In this document: positions 8,316-16,866 of the stretch, in pieces | How the letters are laid out: the number at the start of each line of letters is the position of its first letter | Numbering within the stretch: the first letter of the stretch is position 1 | From: Aliivibrio sp. 1S175 | GTDB lineage: Bacteria; Pseudomonadota; Gammaproteobacteria; Enterobacterales; Vibrionaceae | Assembly: GCF_001690985.1 (NCBI RefSeq) | Contig: NZ_MAJS01000012.1 | Span: 29,746 to 93,745, forward strand | Length of the DNA stretch: 64,000 nucleotides | Direction: 5' to 3' | Notes under the pieces: model-generated | What the model was told of the DNA's origin: nothing | What the model saw: the letters and a program-made list of their open reading frames with translations, nothing else | The model's database searches: none | Made by a program: the position numbers and the translations under genes

Positions 8316-9560
8316 ATGTCTATTCTACAAATTGGCGCCGGTGGCGTTGGATGGGTAATTGCACATAAAGCAGCTCAAAATAATGACACGTTAGGTGATA
8401 TCACGATTGCTTCTCGTACCATTGCAAAATGTGAAAAGATCATCGAATCGATTAAAGGTAAGAACAACCTGAAAGATACGACGAAAAAACTAGAAGCAAA
8501 AGCCGTAAATGCAGATGATATTGACGCACTTGTTGCTCTTATTGAAGATGTTAAGCCTGATCTTGTCATTAATGCCGGCCCTCCATGGGTAAATATGTCA
8601 ATTATGGAAGCGTGCTATCAAGCACAAGTCTCGTATTTAGACACATCGGTAGCTGTGGATTTATGCTCAGAAGGACAACAAGTGCCTGAAGCCTATGATT
8701 GGCAATGGGGTTACCGTGAAAAATTTAAAGACGCCGGCATTACTGGCATTCTAGGTGCAGGTTTTGATCCCGGCGTAGTCAGCGTATTTGCTGCCTATGC
8801 CGTTAAGCATCTGTTTGATGAGATCGAAACTATTGATGTAATGGATATCAACAATGGTGATCACGGTAAAAAATTTGCAACCAATTTTGACCCTGAAACT
8901 AATATGTTAGAGATCCAAGGAGATTCTTTCTATTGGGAAAATGGAAAATGGAAGCAAGTTCCGTGTCATACACGTATGCTTGAATTTGATTTCCCACATT
9001 GTGGTAGCCATAAAGTCTATTCAATGGCACATGATGAAGTACGTTCAATGAAAGAGTTTATCCCTGCAAAACGGATTGAATTTTGGATGGGGTTCGGGGA
9101 TACCTACTTAAATTATTTTAATTGTATGCGTGATATTGGCTTATTAAGTCCTGATCCACTGACATTGCATGACGGTACGGTTGTTCAGCCTCTACATGTA
9201 TTAAAAGCGTTATTGCCAGATCCAACGTCCCTTGCTCCTGGTTATACAGGGTTAACTTGTATTGGAACCTGGGTGCAAGGTAAAAAAGACGGAAAAGAGC
9301 GCAGTGTGTTTATTTACAATAATGCCGATCATGAAGTGGCATATGAAGACGTAGAGCATCAAGCGATTTCTTATACTACAGGTGTACCTGCAATTACTGC
9401 AGCATTACAATTTTTTCATGGTAAATGGGCAGATGCTGGTGTTTTCAATATGGAACAGTTAGATCCTGATCCGTTTCTAGAAACGATGCCAACAATTGGC
9501 TTGGATTGGCATGTGCAAGAGCTAGTGCCAGGGCAAGCAAAGATCAACACGTTAAAATAA
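8316..9560 (+). CDS. Carboxynorspermidine (carboxyspermidine) dehydrogenase
   Basis: Saccharopine-dehydrogenase-family enzyme of 414 aa that reductively couples 1,3-diaminopropane (or putrescine) with aspartate semialdehyde, using NADPH, to give carboxynorspermidine or carboxyspermidine. The N-terminal Rossmann fold begins at once with [18 protein letters not shown]. Conserved family stretches include [16 protein letters not shown] and [16 protein letters not shown]. It begins 13 nt after the aminotransferase/decarboxylase and is followed 19 nt later by nspC, which fixes its role by context. Confidence 0.93.
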   Translation: MSILQIGAGGVGWVIAHKAAQNNDTLGDITIASRTIAKCEKIIESIKGKNNLKDTTKKLEAKAVNADDIDALVALIEDVKPDLVINAGPPWVNMSIMEACYQAQVSYLDTSVAVDLCSEGQQVPEAYDWQWGYREKFKDAGITGILGAGFDPGVVSVFAAYAVKHLFDEIETIDVMDINNGDHGKKFATNFDPETNMLEIQGDSFYWENGKWKQVPCHTRMLEFDFPHCGSHKVYSMAHDEVRSMKEFIPAKRIEFWMGFGDTYLNYFNCMRDIGLLSPDPLTLHDGTVVQPLHVLKALLPDPTSLAPGYTGLTCIGTWVQGKKDGKERSVFIYNNADHEVAYEDVEHQAISYTTGVPAITAALQFFHGKWADAGVFNMEQLDPDPFLETMPTIGLDWHVQELVPGQAKINTLK

Positions 9561-9579
9561 ATCAGTAGAGAACATAATC

Positions 9580-10725
9580 ATGAGAGCTCAATTGAATAAG
9601 AATAACTTAAAAACACCTTATTTTATGATTGATGAAAAGAAGTTAGTTGCTAATCTTGAAGTAGCTAAACGATTAAAAGAGCTATCAGGGGTCAAGTTAG
9701 TATTGGCATTAAAATGCTTTTCGACGTGGGGCATATTTAGCATCATTAAACCTTATCTTGACGGTACAACAAGCAGTGGTCCTTATGAAGTCAAATTAGG
9801 TAATGAGACTTTTGGTGGTGAAACCCATGCTTACAGTGTGGGCTACAGTGAAGATGATGTAAAAGAAGTCGTCGATATTTGCGATAAAATGATCTTTAAT
9901 TCGCAATCGCAACTTGCAGCTTATCGCCATTTAGTTGAAGGAAAGGCATCAATAGGACTTCGCTTAAATCCCGGAGTCAGTTATGCAGGCCAAGACTTGG
10001 CTAACCCTGCTCGTGAATTTTCACGTTTAGGAGTACAAGCTGATCATCTCGATCCTCAAGTGCTTGAAAGTATCAATGGTGTTATGTTCCACATGAATTG
10101 TGAAAATAAAGACGTAGATGCATTTTCATCATTATTAGAAGCAATTTCAGATAAATTTGGTGCTTATCTCGATAAGTTAGAGTGGGTAAGTTTAGGGGGT
10201 GGTGTGTTCTTTACATGGCCAGACTATGATGTTGAAAAATTAGCATTGGTTTTAAAAACGTTTTCAGAGAGGCATGGAGTACAACTCTATCTTGAGCCAG
10301 GCGAAGCGATCATTACAAAAACCGCGGATCTTGTTGTGAGTGTGGTCGATATTGTTGAGAATGGTAAGAAAACAGCCATAGTTGATTCTGCAACAGAAGC
10401 ACATCGTCTTGATACCTTAATCTATAATGAACCAGCATCAGTATTAGAGTCTTCTGAGAATGGGAAATACAATTATGTGATTGGATCTTGTTCATGTTTA
10501 GCGGGAGATCAGTTTTGCGAAACACAATTTGAACAACCATTAGAAATAGGCCAAAAGCTGCACCTATTAGATAGCGCTGGTTATACCATGGTGAAGCTAA
10601 ACTGGTTTAACGGTTTGAAAATGCCATCTATATACTGTGAGCGAGCCAACGGTCAGATTGAAAAAATGAATGAGTTTAGTTATAACGATTTCAAACGCTC
10701 ATTATCACAATGGACAGTTAGTTAA
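9580..10725 (+). CDS. nspC: Carboxynorspermidine decarboxylase
   Basis: PLP-dependent, alanine-racemase-fold decarboxylase (381 aa) that converts carboxynorspermidine to norspermidine and carboxyspermidine to spermidine, the last step of this alternative polyamine route. The predicted PLP lysine is Lys45 in LALKCFSTW. The motif [12 protein letters not shown] near residues 305-316 carries the active-site Cys region, and LNPGVSY and LEPGEA are family signatures. Norspermidine is a known biofilm-related polyamine in vibrios. The gene ends the operon and is followed by a terminator. Confidence 0.94.
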   Translation: MRAQLNKNNLKTPYFMIDEKKLVANLEVAKRLKELSGVKLVLALKCFSTWGIFSIIKPYLDGTTSSGPYEVKLGNETFGGETHAYSVGYSEDDVKEVVDICDKMIFNSQSQLAAYRHLVEGKASIGLRLNPGVSYAGQDLANPAREFSRLGVQADHLDPQVLESINGVMFHMNCENKDVDAFSSLLEAISDKFGAYLDKLEWVSLGGGVFFTWPDYDVEKLALVLKTFSERHGVQLYLEPGEAIITKTADLVVSVVDIVENGKKTAIVDSATEAHRLDTLIYNEPASVLESSENGKYNYVIGSCSCLAGDQFCETQFEQPLEIGQKLHLLDSAGYTMVKLNWFNGLKMPSIYCERANGQIEKMNEFSYNDFKRSLSQWTVS

Positions 10726-10747
10726 CTGTAATTAATGCATATAACAA

Positions 10748-10777
10748 TGGCAGTATATTCATACTGCTATTTTTTTT
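10748..10777 (+). terminator. Intrinsic terminator after nspC
   Basis: Stem TGGCAGTAT/ATACTGCTA (10748-10756 and 10761-10769, with one G-T pair), then eight Ts. It overlaps the 3' end of the convergent yccS gene. Confidence 0.85.
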
Positions 10778-12935
10778 CAGAAACCTGAGTGCCTAATATC
10801 GTAGATAAAGAATGCATTTCAGGTAGGATTTGATGCATTAAATGCAGTTGTTGTAATACCATTCTTACAGAGTCCTCATCTTCATCGCGCCATTCAGATA
10901 ATCGTTTCTCAATGCTTTCTTCTGCCATAATATTTAATTCTTCATTACAGTCAGAATTCGTAAACTGACATTGGATTTGGTTCAGATGTGAATGAATAAT
11001 ACGGTGTGATTCAGCAACCAATTGATGAGTTTCTTCATCTTTTAATCGTGTTCTATGGGCACCAAGTGCAGAAATATAGCTAAGCATCGCATGACATAGG
11101 CAAAGAAAACGAAATGATTCGTCTACTGCAGTTTGGTATTTTCCTGGTTCTATAAGCATGTTACTAATGGCAGAACTAAGTGCGGCTTCATTATTATGAG
11201 CCTGGCGTCGAGAGAGTCGATATTGGAGGGAATCTTTTTTTCCCGCCCTATATTGAGCAATAATATTTGATAAGTAATCTTGATGGGCATGAACCGTATC
11301 AGCCATTACCTTATGTAAGCGCTTGGATTGCCAGTCAGGCAAAATATAAGTGACGGCAACCACAGCCAAAATACAGCCAACAATGGTATCTCCCAAACGA
11401 GGAAGAATTACGGCATAACCTTCACCTAATTGGTTAAAGCAAAATAAAACTAAGATTGTGATGAAGGCGGTAGCAAAGCCATAGTTAGCTAGACGAAAAG
11501 CAAAGAACAAAACCCCAGCAATAACCATTAAAACTAATTGACTATCCAGAGAAGGAAACAGAACGAGCAGTGCCGTTCCTGCCAACAGTCCGATCAGAGT
11601 TCCAGCGACACGAGCAACGAGTTTTTCTTTTGTGGCACTGTAGTTTGGTTGGCAGACAAAAAGCGTGGTCAATAAAATCCAATAGCCGCGATCCAAATCA
11701 AATGCTTGAATAATGCCATAACCAGCAGTGAGAGCTAAAGCCATTCGAATAGCGTGGCGAAATAGAACAGAATCAGTGGTTAGATTCGCTCTTAATCGTT
11801 GCCACATTGCTTTAGGGGTATGAGCTCCTTGATCAGCCAATACGGTGTCTTCTTCGCTTTCTAAACTTCGTTCAGGATTGCTAATATTGGCAAATTGACG
11901 TTCAACCGTCGCGAGGTTGTTAAATAAATATTCAAGCTGAATTACCGATAAGCGCCACTCTGGTCGCTGCTGTTCCTTCAGGGCAATTAAGGATTGTTGT
12001 AATTCATCTAATGCAAAAATAGAGGTTTGGGCGTGTTGATAAGGTAAACCAAGTGATAAACAACGAGCGACTTCTTTACAAGCCTCTGATTGGCTATGCA
12101 ATAAATGCTTAAAGCGAAAGAGAATATCACTTCGGTTAAATGTATTAGCAAGATCTTGATAGCGATAATGGCTAGAGCTGACTCGCTCATGGATGTCTTG
12201 AGCAATAAAATATATCTTTAGAAAGCGGTCGCTTGCACCAACAACATGGCCGCCTTTAGCTCTCGTTAATAAAGATGCCTTACTGTTATTCAACGCCGTC
12301 ACCATTTGTGCGTTATTTTTTGCTTCTTGAAGGCGGTAAGGCTGAGGTACTAGATTTGTGATGGGATGAAATAGCTCACTTTTACTATTTAAGTAAGTCG
12401 CCATGGTATCAAAAACGGTAGCTAGGTTTTGTTGTACTGGCTGTAAAGGCCAGAAAATTTGCCAAGTTAATGAGATTGAATAATACCAAGCAGCCCCCCC
12501 TAGAAGAAGCATAGGTTGATACCATATGTTAGGGCTTTCTGCTGCGCCTAGCATGGTATAAATAGCGATCAGTAAAGAACCAAATGCGATGCTTGCATAA
12601 CGAGGGCCTAAGGCTCCAAGCATGATAAACGAAAAAGTAGAGCAAAAAAGACCAATCGCAAATAAGATAGGGGTTTTAAAAAGAAGCTCAATAGAGAAAG
12701 CTGCAACGGCAAAGCAAATAAAAGTTAAGAAAAGAGCCTTGAGTCGACCAGATAATTTATCGTCAGTTTCTGCTAATGCAGCGGCAATGATGCCTAAAAT
12801 TAATGGAGTAATTGCGGTGTTTTGTTCTAAATACCAACAAGGAATAACCGCGCCAACTAGAGCGATTAATACACGAATACTGAAATTAATGGTTTTATTG
12901 GACCAATATTGACGAAAAAGTTGGCGATAGCTCAC
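10767..12935 (-). CDS. yccS: YccS-family inner-membrane protein (FUSC)
   Basis: A 722-aa protein of the YccS/YhfK group of the FUSC/aromatic-acid-exporter-like superfamily. There are two blocks of about five or six membrane segments, one near residues 15-160 and one near 395-525, separated by and followed by large cytoplasmic domains. The N-terminal stretch (TPLILGIIAAALAETDDKLSGRLK, ALGPRYASIAFGSLLIAIYTMLG, each longer than shown here in the family) closely tracks E. coli YccS. The substrate of this family is not established. The start appears to be GTG at 12935 with a weak SD. It is divergent from helD. Confidence 0.85.
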   Translation of the reverse strand: MSYRQLFRQYWSNKTINFSIRVLIALVGAVIPCWYLEQNTAITPLILGIIAAALAETDDKLSGRLKALFLTFICFAVAAFSIELLFKTPILFAIGLFCSTFSFIMLGALGPRYASIAFGSLLIAIYTMLGAAESPNIWYQPMLLLGGAAWYYSISLTWQIFWPLQPVQQNLATVFDTMATYLNSKSELFHPITNLVPQPYRLQEAKNNAQMVTALNNSKASLLTRAKGGHVVGASDRFLKIYFIAQDIHERVSSSHYRYQDLANTFNRSDILFRFKHLLHSQSEACKEVARCLSLGLPYQHAQTSIFALDELQQSLIALKEQQRPEWRLSVIQLEYLFNNLATVERQFANISNPERSLESEEDTVLADQGAHTPKAMWQRLRANLTTDSVLFRHAIRMALALTAGYGIIQAFDLDRGYWILLTTLFVCQPNYSATKEKLVARVAGTLIGLLAGTALLVLFPSLDSQLVLMVIAGVLFFAFRLANYGFATAFITILVLFCFNQLGEGYAVILPRLGDTIVGCILAVVAVTYILPDWQSKRLHKVMADTVHAHQDYLSNIIAQYRAGKKDSLQYRLSRRQAHNNEAALSSAISNMLIEPGKYQTAVDESFRFLCLCHAMLSYISALGAHRTRLKDEETHQLVAESHRIIHSHLNQIQCQFTNSDCNEELNIMAEESIEKRLSEWRDEDEDSVRMVLQQLHLMHQILPEMHSLSTILGTQVSEKK

Positions 12936-13131
12936 AATAGGTATTATCTAATAATGCAAAAGCCTATCATAACAAAGTCCTATAGGGATGAAAGCAACAT
13001 AGAGTAGATCATTGTCTTAATACTGATCTGGGACAACAAAAAAAGAACCTGATATCCTATCCCTCTTCCAGTCATCCATGGGTGCTTAAAATATGCCCAT
13101 AAATATAATTATCCTTAGGTAGTATTGAATC

Positions 13132-15195
13132 ATGCAGATCAAAGCAACCACCTTCGCTCAGTGGTTAGTTCAAGGTGATTATTATCAACTTGAATTAGAG
13201 CAAGAGCAGCTGTTGTTTACCTCACATAAGTTCCAAGTATCTGTTCCGTTTGATAAATGGAGTGGAAAGGTTACCTTTCAAAGAGGGTTGATTTGGAGTT
13301 CTCTGTGTTTTTATAATCGTAATGAACAAATTGCGTGGCGAGTGTCAGGTTTACCGTGGCAAGAATGCGATGTCATTATTAATACCGTATTAAATGCGTA
13401 TGCTGATTGGAAAGAATCTAAAATAGTGATGCTTAATCAACTTAAACCACAAATGTTAAATTTGGTTAAAGACTTTAGTGGTCAGCGTCGTTTTTTAAAA
13501 CAAACAGAAGCATTATTAATGGTTGAAAAATTGTATGATTTGTTTGAACAAACACAATTATCAATTCCACTTGCTGAGCAGCTCCAACCAAATTGTATTG
13601 CTCCTGTTCTTAACTGGCTTACCGATCCAGAGTTACAATTAACAGAACTTAATAATGAATGGTTAGAGGAACAAAAAACAGAATGGAAAGATTTCTTTTC
13701 TAGATGTGAATCTCAGCCACTTAATGAATCTCAGCAAAGTGCCTTGTTATTAAATGAGGATCATACCTTAGTCTTAGCGGGTGCTGGTTCCGGTAAAACG
13801 AGCGTCCTTGTTGCTCGGGTTAATTATTTAATTGAAAGTGGCCAGGCACAGCCTGATGAAGTGTTATTGCTTGCTTTTGGCCGCCAAGCCGCTCAAGAGA
13901 TGTCAGGCAGAATTATCGAGAAATTGGGGTTTGATGTTGGTCAAAAAGTAAAGGTCGCTACATTTCATCAATTAGGATTAGAAATTATTCGCCATGCGGA
14001 ATACCAACAGCCTAAACTTTCTTGTCTGGTTACTGATGTAAAAAGCCGTAAAGAATGGTTTGTTCACGTACTTGATTCAGAATGGAAAAATGCGACGGCG
14101 ATGAATCGTTGGAAAAAACATCTAAAAAAATGGCCAATTGCTTATCTTCGTGGTGATGTCGATTTAAAAGAAGAATCGCATAATGAGAAGCTTCAAGAAT
14201 GGTTATATAAACAGATCTGCCAACTAAATGCATTGCAATTGGATAAAAAATCAACGTTAGAAAAGATAGAATCACATCTTGATGCTGCACGATTAAAAAG
14301 TGAATTAAATATCGTTTGGCCGTTTTTTAAGGCGTATGAACGAACGTTAAAGCATGAAGAGGCGATTGACTACGAGTTGATGATCTCAAAAGCTAAGCAG
14401 TATATTAATGATAAAAAATATGCACTGCCTTGGGCGTTTGTGATGGTGGATGAGTATCAAGATATTTCACCACAGCGTTTAGATTTAATTGAAGCGATTT
14501 GTCACAACGAAAATACGCATCAAGAAAAAGCAACGCTCTTTGCTGTGGGAGATGATTGGCAAGCGATTTATCGTTTTGCAGGTGCTGATGTATCTTTAAC
14601 TACCGGTTTTGAAAAGCGTTTTCAATCAACTCAAATTGCATATTTATCTACGACATATCGCTTTAATGATCAAATTGGTGCAGTGGCAAATAGGTTTATC
14701 CAAGAAAACCCGATGCAGCTTACAAAAGAGCTGAACAGCTTTACTAAGCAAAAAAGAAAAGCCGTGAAAGTGATAGAGCATAATTCAATTGAAAAAGAAT
14801 TATTGTCATTATCTAAAAATAGTAAAGATGGCGATAAAGTGTTAATTCTGGGGCGAAACCATAGCCATAAACCAGATGGTTTTGATGAATGGACAAAGTT
14901 TTATCCTGGATTAAATTTGGAATATAAAACGTGTCATGCGAGTAAAGGAACTGAAGCCGATTATGTTTTTATTGTTGAAATGACAGACGGTCAATTTCCG
15001 ATGAAAATCAGATCAGAATCTCTAGATAGCGCATTACTTCCTCATGAAGAGGAGTTTAGTTATGCAGAAGAACGCCGTTTATTTTATGTTGCATTAACCA
15101 GAGCCAAGAAAAAGGTCTGGGTAGCATATCATGGCAAACCTTCTCCCTTTGTTCAGGAAATCGTTGATAAAGATTACCCTGTTATTATTGAGTAA
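13132..15195 (+). CDS. helD: DNA helicase IV
   Basis: UvrD/Rep-superfamily (SF1) helicase of 687 aa, the same length class as E. coli HelD (684 aa), a 3'-5' helicase implicated in RecF-pathway recombination. An N-terminal domain specific to helicase IV (about 1-190, opening MQIKATTFAQWL) precedes the motor. Walker A is AGAGSGKT at 216-223, Walker B is VMVDEYQDISPQR, and further motifs are visible (GDDWQAIYRFAGAD, TTYRFND, CHASKGTEADYVF, RRLFYVALTRAKK). It is transcribed alone and ends at a bidirectional terminator shared with mgsA. Confidence 0.93.
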   Translation: MQIKATTFAQWLVQGDYYQLELEQEQLLFTSHKFQVSVPFDKWSGKVTFQRGLIWSSLCFYNRNEQIAWRVSGLPWQECDVIINTVLNAYADWKESKIVMLNQLKPQMLNLVKDFSGQRRFLKQTEALLMVEKLYDLFEQTQLSIPLAEQLQPNCIAPVLNWLTDPELQLTELNNEWLEEQKTEWKDFFSRCESQPLNESQQSALLLNEDHTLVLAGAGSGKTSVLVARVNYLIESGQAQPDEVLLLAFGRQAAQEMSGRIIEKLGFDVGQKVKVATFHQLGLEIIRHAEYQQPKLSCLVTDVKSRKEWFVHVLDSEWKNATAMNRWKKHLKKWPIAYLRGDVDLKEESHNEKLQEWLYKQICQLNALQLDKKSTLEKIESHLDAARLKSELNIVWPFFKAYERTLKHEEAIDYELMISKAKQYINDKKYALPWAFVMVDEYQDISPQRLDLIEAICHNENTHQEKATLFAVGDDWQAIYRFAGADVSLTTGFEKRFQSTQIAYLSTTYRFNDQIGAVANRFIQENPMQLTKELNSFTKQKRKAVKVIEHNSIEKELLSLSKNSKDGDKVLILGRNHSHKPDGFDEWTKFYPGLNLEYKTCHASKGTEADYVFIVEMTDGQFPMKIRSESLDSALLPHEEEFSYAEERRLFYVALTRAKKKVWVAYHGKPSPFVQEIVDKDYPVIIE

Positions 15196-15211
15196 TATTC
15201 TTAAGTTAATA

Positions 15212-15245
15212 AAAAGCCCTTACTTACTATAAGTAGGGGCTTTTA
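15212..15245. terminator. Bidirectional terminator between helD and mgsA
   Basis: Hairpin AAAAGCCCTTACTT...AAGTAGGGGCTTTT flanked by A and T tracts, placed between two convergent genes. Confidence 0.88.
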
Positions 15246-15273
15246 TTTATAAGTAAGCTGTTAGCGAGTTTTA

Positions 15274-15729
15274 TTATACACGTTCAGCTAAATAGGCTGC
15301 ATAATCAGGAATTTCGATCTCGACTTCTTTTGTCATATTAGGCGAAGTAATCATTAATTTTGCACTTGCGCGGTTCATTGCAACAGGTACATTCCATACT
15401 GTCGCTATGCGTAATAAGGCTTTAACATCAGGATCGTGAGGAACTGCGTTTAGTGGATCCCAGAAAAAGATCATCATATCAATCTTACCTTCTGAGATTA
15501 AAGCGCCTAATTGCTGGTCTCCGCCCATAGGACCGCTTAATAAACTTTTAATTGCTAACCCGGTTTCTCTGCTAAGAAGATTTCCTGTTGTGCCTGTAGC
15601 AAATAGAAAATGACCTTGTAATGCTTCCTTGTTTTCAGTAACCCAACGTAAAAGCTCTGGCTTGTAATGGTCATGAGCCACAAGTGCTATATTCTTATGA
15701 GCAGGGATAATCCGTGTTGTTTTTTTCAT
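15274..15729 (-). CDS. mgsA: Methylglyoxal synthase
   Basis: Converts dihydroxyacetone phosphate to methylglyoxal and phosphate, a phosphate-releasing bypass of lower glycolysis. The 151-aa protein matches E. coli MgsA (152 aa) and retains [35 protein letters not shown] and the [20 protein letters not shown] region with the catalytic Asp residues. The reading frame stays open 17 codons upstream, but the ATG at 15729 follows AAGGA at good spacing and aligns with the family N-terminus, so I use it. It lies 67 nt downstream of torT on the same strand without an obvious terminator between, so partial cotranscription is possible. Confidence 0.95.
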   Translation of the reverse strand: MKKTTRIIPAHKNIALVAHDHYKPELLRWVTENKEALQGHFLFATGTTGNLLSRETGLAIKSLLSGPMGGDQQLGALISEGKIDMMIFFWDPLNAVPHDPDVKALLRIATVWNVPVAMNRASAKLMITSPNMTKEVEIEIPDYAAYLAERV

Positions 15730-15796
15730 TAAAGGTTCCTTAATTATAATTTTCTTTAACTTACTACTTTTACATCTCAACTAAATGACACTGCAA

Positions 15797-16792
15797 CTAA
15801 GGTTGTGCAGCTACAAAAAACGTAGGGCGGTATTCCGCAGGAGAGAGAGAGTCGAGTAATACCTTTTTTGGTAAATGGTTTGGTGTTAATGCTTCTATTT
15901 TTGGCGATAATTTAAAAGGCAATGGTTTATTATTTAAGTACCCAATCGCCTGTTGGACACTTAACTTGCCTTGTAAAACCATTTTATCAGTAGGAGAAAA
16001 TAACACACGTTTACGTAATAAACCGCGATATACCGCATGACTTAGATAAGTAGACACTAATCCAACTTCATTTTGCATTTTTCTACTAGCAAGTTCGCTG
16101 ATCGCAACTTCAATTGCAACGGCTCCGCCCACTAAATAATCTAATTTTTCACTTTGAAGTGCATCTTGAATAAGGTTGCGTTGGAGTTCTTTACTGTTAT
16201 CCCCCCAGTAGGTCGCACTGACCACAATATCACTTTCTTTTATTGCGTCGTTAAACCCTTTAGTTACTGGTTTTGTTCCGCCACGAGTTTTAGGCCCTGG
16301 TAGCCACCCAATGTAAGTGATACCTGAGTCTTTAGGGTGTCTCTTGGCTAAAAACTCTCCCGCTTTATAGCCCATGTCGTACCAATCTACTCCGACTTCA
16401 CCAAGATGAATGGGCGGCAGAGGAGGTAATGAACTCGTTAATTGATTTACAGTAGCGAAAATAGGTATTCCAGAGGTTAATCTTTTTAAGTCACTTTGGT
16501 AAACAATAGGATCAACGGTACCTAATAAAATAGCGTCAGCACCAATAGATACGCATTGTTCTATCTGTTCTTTTTGACGGTCAATGTTAGGATAACCACC
16601 TGATTCATAGACGGTTAATTCAATATTTTTGCGCTTTGCTTCTTCAACCATGCCGTAATTGACGGAAAGCCAATAAGAGTCTTTTAAGTGTGGGTAAATA
16701 GCACACAATTTCCATGATTCTTTTGCGTGTGCAAGAGGGGATAATAAGATGGAAATTAATAAGATAGCTATGGAATGAAAAGTAAGTTTCAT
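15797..16792 (-). CDS. torT: Periplasmic TMAO-sensing protein TorT
   Basis: Periplasmic binding protein (331 aa) of the type used by the TorS/TorR system: TorT binds trimethylamine N-oxide and presents it to the sensor kinase TorS. It has an N-terminal signal peptide ending near SPLAHA. The two-lobe sugar-binding-protein-like fold shows conserved blocks (WKLCAIYPHLKDSYWLSVNYG, QIEQCVSIGADAILLGTVDP, YIGWLPGP). It is divergent from torS with a 74-bp intergenic region, so the pair probably shares regulation. Neither torR nor torCAD is in the window. Confidence 0.9.
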   Translation of the reverse strand: MKLTFHSIAILLISILLSPLAHAKESWKLCAIYPHLKDSYWLSVNYGMVEEAKRKNIELTVYESGGYPNIDRQKEQIEQCVSIGADAILLGTVDPIVYQSDLKRLTSGIPIFATVNQLTSSLPPLPPIHLGEVGVDWYDMGYKAGEFLAKRHPKDSGITYIGWLPGPKTRGGTKPVTKGFNDAIKESDIVVSATYWGDNSKELQRNLIQDALQSEKLDYLVGGAVAIEVAISELASRKMQNEVGLVSTYLSHAVYRGLLRKRVLFSPTDKMVLQGKLSVQQAIGYLNNKPLPFKLSPKIEALTPNHLPKKVLLDSLSPAEYRPTFFVAAQP

Positions 16793-16866
16793 GGTCTCTT
16801 CGCACTGACTTTAGGTTGGTGATATGATACTCGCATTACTTCATTTTCTAAAGTGTATTCAAGATT

